Assembly: GCA_963580285.1 (NCBI GenBank) | Contig: OY757011.1 | Location: 98,945,728 to 99,009,727 of the forward strand | From: Lucinisca nassula | Lineage: Eukaryota; Mollusca; Bivalvia; Lucinida; Lucinidae | Length of the DNA stretch: 64,000 bases | Direction: 5' to 3' | Shown: piece by piece, positions 59,833-64,000 of the stretch | Numbering within the stretch: the stretch's first letter is position 1 | Layout: each line of letters begins with the position of its first letter | The notes under the pieces: generated by a model | The model's input: the letters and a program-made list of their open reading frames with translations, nothing else | The model's database searches: none | What the model was told of the DNA's origin: nothing | Position numbers and translations under genes: made by a program

Positions 59833-60218
59833 TGCTTATACATGCGCTGTAAGGATAAGTATTCAGTCCAATACATTTGATCTAATGTTCTTCAAATGAA
59901 CAACCTGTTGCCAAGTAAGGTTCCCAGAATGTTGACATGACACCAAAAGGCGTTAATGTTGAATATTTCCAGACAAATTTTGCACGTTTTAAGCACAGCC
60001 AAGGAAAATTTCTGAAAAGAACCGTGACATGGGATAAAACATGTGCCCATTAGGTTAAAACTTATCCGGAGTCAAAATGCTGAGTAAATAGTGAATACAC
60101 CAATACTCTTCCACAACAAAGAAACCCAATCACACATCACATGTGGACGAGGTTGTGTCTTTTAGTATTATAGGGTCTTTGTCATGGTAGAAAGCGTACA
60201 CTGTACTGATGAATTATA
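59833..60218. other. no gene recognised
   Basis: Single-copy-looking sequence without a supported feature. Confidence 0.4.
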
Positions 60219-60989
60219 CAGGGACAAGTCAATAAGCAACCAGCCTAATTCATTTCAAATTGACCGAGACAGCCAAGATTTTTATGCTTTGTTTCAATAC
60301 AAGTTTTAGGCATGAGGGCACAATTGCACCCTCATCAATTCTTTCACTCGTAAGAACATGGCTAGCGATGCAAAAGCAAGCTTTTTGTCAAAATGTGAGT
60401 ACTGTGCTGTAACTGAAATGGAAAACATGTCAGGAAATACATTGCAAGTTGATAAATGTGTATGGGTCTTCTGCACCATCGTTTGCACAAGTTAAATTCA
60501 GGGTTGGGGAATTCAACGCGGTAGAACGTCTTTAGAAGACGAAACCAGGTCCGGACGTCCATCAGATGCCACAGATGAAGAAATGTGTAACTAAGTACGG
60601 GATCTGGTGTACTCTGATAAGCGAATTAAGGTGGAAGAAATAGAAAATGCATTGCACATTTCACATGGGAGCGACTTTACAAATTTACATGATCGCTCGA
60701 AATGGGTACGAGCTCAAATTGCACCCCACCTATTCTCCAGACTTAGCTCCTAGAGACTATTTCCTATTCCCAAACTTGAAAAAGGATATCCGTGGGCGCC
60801 ATTTCCGGTCCAACGAAGAAGTCGTGGCGGCGGTTGAGGAGTGACCATGACTTCTGCCCTGGGCTGATGGTACTGGAACAGAGTTCGTCCAAGTGTATCA
60901 TTCTAGAGGGCAATTTCATCGAAAAAGAAGAGAGGTCGATCTCACCCAGAAATAAATTATGCTTTTGTTTTTATTGACTCGCCCTCGCA
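60219..60989 (+). mobile_element. mariner transposon relic with internal deletion
   Basis: Terminal inverted repeats of about 37 bp: CAGGGACAAGTCAATAAGCA and, inverted, CGAGGGCGAGTCAATAAAAA, both continuing to CATAATTTATTTC-like sequence, next to TA. About 770 bp against about 1.3 kb for an intact mariner. Confidence 0.82.
60505..60844 (+). pseudogene. mariner transposase pseudogene
   Basis: With a frameshift, the N-terminal region reads GRTSLEDETRSGRPSDATDE then EMCN, a stop, and VRDLVYSDKRIKVEEIENAL (about 60521-60650), the linker between the DNA-binding and catalytic domains. It then jumps to HPTYSPDLAPRDYFLFPNLK and KDIRGRHFRSNEEVVAAVEE (60722-60841), the C-terminal catalytic block. The segment with the first two catalytic Asp is deleted, so the protein cannot be active. 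Third catalytic Asp position is PRDYF, as in D,D34D mariners. Confidence 0.85.
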
Positions 60990-61084
60990 GTTAAAAATAA
61001 CTAAAGGATAAACGGTGGGATAAAGCACCAAGCAGGTATCCTTTTGCACCGGTACAATGTTCCTGCTCATATCTCAAAGTTTAT

Positions 61085-61312
61085 TTATTTATTTTTGCTT
61101 TGATTTTTCGGCCCTTTCAAGATAATTTCACTTATTTCGAGTCGATAGTTAATGGGAGGTGCGGAACACCCATAGAAAAAAAAAAAACATCTGACTTCCC
61201 TTTGCAGGACTTGGTGTATCACATATGACGCGAGCGAGGCCCTAACCTCAACGATGAGCGACCTTATGAGTAAGCTTCAGCGCTCTTACCCGCAAGGCTT
61301 CATAGGCCAAAG
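61085..61312 (-). mobile_element. SINE-5, full length, reverse
   Basis: TTTTTCGGCCCTTTCAAGATAATTTCAC at the left, head complement TTCAGCGCTCTTACCCGCAAGGC at the right. Confidence 0.75.
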
Positions 61313-61317
61313 TTAAC

Positions 61318-61595
61318 CGGCCCCGGTAGCTCAGTGGCAGAGCGTCCGCTTCGGGAATGGATGGTCGCGGGTTCGATCCCCGGCCGCGCCATACCAAAGG
61401 CGTGAAAAATGGTACTAGGAGCTCCCTTGGCTGACGCTGGCATTATCAGGGGTAGTCCTTGGAAGATAAATGAAGGCAGGTAAGTATTTGTTAGAGGATA
61501 CTTTGTTTGTCGCAATAAAAGCTCTACAGAGCTTATGTTATTTGTTTCGAATATGCGACGTTAAATAAAGCTTCTTTATCTTTATCTTTATAAGT
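61318..61595 (+). mobile_element. SINE-4 with tRNA-like head and (TTTATC)n tail
   Basis: Head GGCCCCGGTAGCTCAGTGGC (A box) and GTCGCGGGTTCGATCCCCGG (B box), even retaining GCGCCA; anticodon position looks like CGG (Pro) but the acceptor stem does not pair well. Body ATTATCAGGGGTAGTCCTTG, then AAAGCTCTACAGAGCTTATG and a CTTTATCTTTATCTTTAT tail. Confidence 0.8.
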
Positions 61596-61737
61596 TAAGA
61601 ACCTTCAGCTATTCATTGTGGCTTCAAAATCTCGCTTTCCCCTGATTTAGCCTGTTTAAAAAACAAACGTAAATTAGAACTGCAACTGAGACATTTTGAT
61701 ATTGACGATGGCGTTATTTGGGTTGTTTTGTTTGTCT

Positions 61738-62036
61738 GTTTGATTCGAGGTTTAACGTCCCCATCAACACTGTAAAGGTCATTTCGGAGACGTTGCTTCC
61801 AATTTTGTGGGACTTTTACCCGACATTGAGATGAAATGACATCCCAAGCCCTGTCGCCCAATGAAACAAAAAGGGTTTATTAACATGGACGGTCCGCCTC
61901 GCACCGCGGTTCCTGGACAGGCTTAGATCCTCTAAGCGGTTTACCAGTACTAGTGTGCGGGCCGGATTCAGCTCTGCGTGGAAGCATCATGCAGCCCATA
62001 TATTTCTTCAAGCCCCTATGGGTGGTTGTAAAAGTA
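61738..62036 (-). mobile_element. SINE-3, full length, reverse
   Basis: GTTTGATTCGAGGTTTAACGTCCCC to CAAGCCCCTATGGGTGG; GCGGTTCCTGGACAGGC subtype. From 62037 to 62289 nothing is recognised. Confidence 0.85.
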
Positions 62037-62289
62037 TCATTGGACCGTCAATATGAAAAGTTCTTCCGGTATGATATAATTGACGCTGCGTTGAAATGAA
62101 ATTGAATATGCTGAAAAATAAGCCTTTCAATCTCACATCCTGTTCTCGGAGATGTTTCACTTATGAGCTAGGAATCCTACAGGCGGACTGAAAAAAATAT
62201 TTGTCTAAACCACAACAGAACAAAGAGCGAGGATTGTGGACACAAAAAAAACTCGATTTAAGCACCCCCTTAGAAGTGTAAAACATTTT

Positions 62290-62712
62290 CTTGCATACCA
62301 GCTAAGGAAATCCGTGATTTTACCATGGGATAGAAAATGTTCTGACCCTGGTGTTCCGACCCAAAATCGAATATAATCGCGTGTTTGATAAATGCACTGG
62401 CTGATTACGACCTCATATGCGCCGTCGTTAAGGTTGACGTCACAGCACGTAACGTGACGTCACTAAAATTCATGAAGTGCCAACACAACAGGGCGGACGT
62501 CGGTAACCGAAGTGACTGCAGCCTTAAAAATCCGCGCTAAGGTATGGAAGGTATGCAAGAAAAAGAATCCTATACGGGTGTGAGGGGTGGACAGAAAAAT
62601 CCTTCCCTCGGGATCACTGTCGGCATCACTCGGCAAGCCTCGAGATACCGGACAGTGACCCTCGGGACGGATTGTTCCATCCTCCCCTCACACTCATATG
62701 AGATTCTTATAT
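62290..62712 (-). mobile_element. X element copy 6, with both CRE sites
   Basis: CTTGCATACCAGCTAAGGAA to CACTCATATGAGATTCTTAT. CREs at 62435-62442 and 62455-62462, 20 bp apart as in copy 1. Hairpin about 62570-62705. Confidence 0.82.
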
Positions 62713-62872
62713 TACTGAGACATCAAAGGGAAAGAAAGAGAAAGAAATGCGACCAAGAATTAATAAAATCCTACTAGAAGCAAACACAATCGGGAAGCAA
62801 AATGGCCAAACGGCCATCTAAAATGAGAAAAAAAAGAAGATATAACCAAAACATACATAGAGGATCTTACAC
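62713..62872. repeat. Y-like fragment
   Basis: GAGACATCAAAGGGAAAGAAAGAG and AAAATGGCCAAACGGCCATC resemble Y pieces in reverse. Confidence 0.4.
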
Positions 62873-62957
62873 GAGTGGTCATTTCATATGATATTTATGA
62901 AACGAGCCTTTGGCGAGTTTCATATAAATATCATATGAAATGACCACGAGTGTAAAA
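62873..62957. repeat. hairpin with ~31-bp arms
   Basis: GTGGTCATTTCATATGATAT..GAAAC and its near-complement GTTTCATATAAATATCATAT..GACCAC around a 13-nt loop. Several CRE half-sites and GACGTCAT follow at 63040-63150. Confidence 0.75.
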
Positions 62958-63164
62958 TTCTGTTTATCATATGACCACTTTATAATGGGGTTTATCACCT
63001 TTAAACAAGACAATTTTTCCACTAAAGTGCATGGTTGACACGGACGTCGTCATGACGTTACTTAATCCCGCCAAAGTGTTATTACACGTTAGGTCATACG
63101 ATATTTATGGCATGACGTTTTCCACTGCATATCAACGACGTCATATGATAAATGGAAATAAAAA

Positions 63165-63540
63165 CTATAACAAAAATAAACCGCGACAGAAGAACCGCAT
63201 TGAAACGGTCAGTAAAAGTATTTCACTAGGTGGGGGTGGGGGGTGGGGGCTTAAACCGATTTTACGTGGCCACTATCCTCGACCTTGGTTCTGCCGAGGC
63301 ATAAAAACATAATTTGTTCAGTCCGCATGAAGGCTCTTCTGTCGAGGTTTATTTTTGTTATGATTTGTCTTCCAGCGTATTTATCGCTTATATCTTCTTG
63401 TTTTTGATAGCCAATTGGCCATTTTATGGGAATGATGTTTCCATAAGGGTCTTGTTATTTAATGTTTGTGTTTCTTTCCCTTTGGTATCTCAGATGGGAG
63501 GTGTGGGTTATTTGTATCGATTCCTGATCATTGCCTACAC
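63165..63540. mobile_element. Y-family fragments in both orientations
   Basis: ACAAAAATAAACCGCGACAGAAGAAC..GATTTTACGTGGCCAC (reverse), then GTCGAGGTTTATTTTTGTTA..GTGGGTTATTTGTATCGATTCCTGATCATTGCC (forward). Confidence 0.6.
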
Positions 63541-63814
63541 ATCACGTGAACATGTCCGTGAAATAAAGCCCCCCCCCCTTAAACCCACGTTATATAGAGA
63601 AAACTGGGGTTTATGGGAGTAAACATTATTTTCCTTATTTCTGCTCCAAGACATAGGTTGTGGGTACTCGTTAGAACCGCCTCAATGAGGCGGTTCTAAC
63701 GAGCACTCGGAACCTATGTTAGTAGTATAAATAAGAATAATATCACAAATTTTCATCAGAAAAAAATTACCTTTTTTTGAGGTTTGTAAAATCCGGATGT
63801 GTTATCGTATTGAC
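63540..63814 (+). mobile_element. A2 MITE
   Basis: CATCACGTGAACATGTCCGT to GGATGTGTTATCGTATTG; hairpin arms nearly perfect. Inserted at the end of the Y block. Confidence 0.84.
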
Positions 63815-63819
63815 TTCTA

Positions 63820-64000
63820 TTTTCTTACTCATCAGTTCTTCATCTCCGAGAACATAGAAAGAAGCATTGATGGGGACTCGACAGCATGAAATAAGTTCAA
63901 ATAACCGAAATGCAGGATCAAAAGTAAACCAAATGTTAGACTGTAGTGGGCCCGACCAGAGACAGAGCATCAGGTACCAACCGACACTACCCAAAATTTA
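63820..64000 (-). repeat. Y-associated repeat, runs off the window
   Basis: GGGGACTCGACAGCATGAAA and GGGCCCGACCAGAGACAGAG match 59530-59620. The edge of the window cuts it. Confidence 0.55.

Overview
The window is eukaryotic nuclear DNA, most likely from a bivalve mollusc. It is AT-rich, has phase-0 introns with GT..AG sites, and about 80% or more of what can be recognised is short non-autonomous transposons (MITEs), tRNA-derived SINEs, simple repeats and one long LINE. The clam or oyster assignment rests on the style of the repeats (an AAAGGGCAATAACTC satellite, SINEs ending in CGTTAAAC..AAACAAAC, a CAAGTTTCGTGGAAATC-type repeat) and on memory, not on a search. There is no operon, phage or CRISPR content.

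Host genes. All convincing host coding sequence is on the + strand and belongs to one family: three tandem bZIP transcription factor genes of the FOS/ATF3/JDP2 type, here called A, B and C. Each has a 108-nt phase-0 exon for the basic region (965-1072, 18546-18653, 43706-43813) and a later exon carrying the leucine zipper and a long tail. B and C also show a first coding exon (14969-15136, 41623-41832); the first exon of A must lie upstream of the window. The zippers keep leucines (one Phe in B) every seven residues and end in His, as in FOS/ATF3. A conserved C-terminal motif (K-E-x4-L-x2-Y-[LI], then NQSKP-x-VQ in A and B) is not one I recognise from vertebrate family members. A and B look intact; C has an early stop and its C-terminal motif lies in another frame, where the end of a MITE supplies the last codons.

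Mobile DNA. From left to right: repeats in and around gene A (1-5700); a satellite of about 11 units of 312 bp (6120-9440); a MITE/SINE patchwork to 14.3 kb; gene B (14969-20361) with transposons in its introns; a 6.27-kb LINE on the - strand (21192-27463) with a 14-bp target duplication and an intact 1285-aa endonuclease/RT/RNase H ORF; repeats to 41.6 kb, including a three-level nest (31172-32953); gene C (41623-46738); then repeats to the end, including a 1.6-1.8-kb tandem segmental duplication (49830-53231), a decayed mariner (60219-60989) and a 574-bp inverted-repeat element (58261-58834).

Family labels used below: A1 and A2, two hairpin MITEs sharing a core but not ends; C, a TA-inserting MITE with CAGTGAAATTCC ends; pB1, pB2, pB3, piggyBac-like MITEs flanked by TTAA; X, a large-hairpin repeat carrying CRE sites (TGACGTCA); E, F, G, H, J, other inverted-repeat elements; SINE-1 to SINE-5 and SINE-7, tRNA-derived or presumed SINEs; Y, a SINE-like repeat.

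How it fits together. The genes look like a lineage-specific cluster of stress-type bZIP factors embedded in transposons, several of which carry the DNA motif (TGACGTCA) that ATF/CREB-type bZIP dimers bind. Regulation of the cluster by these transposons is a hypothesis, not something the sequence proves.
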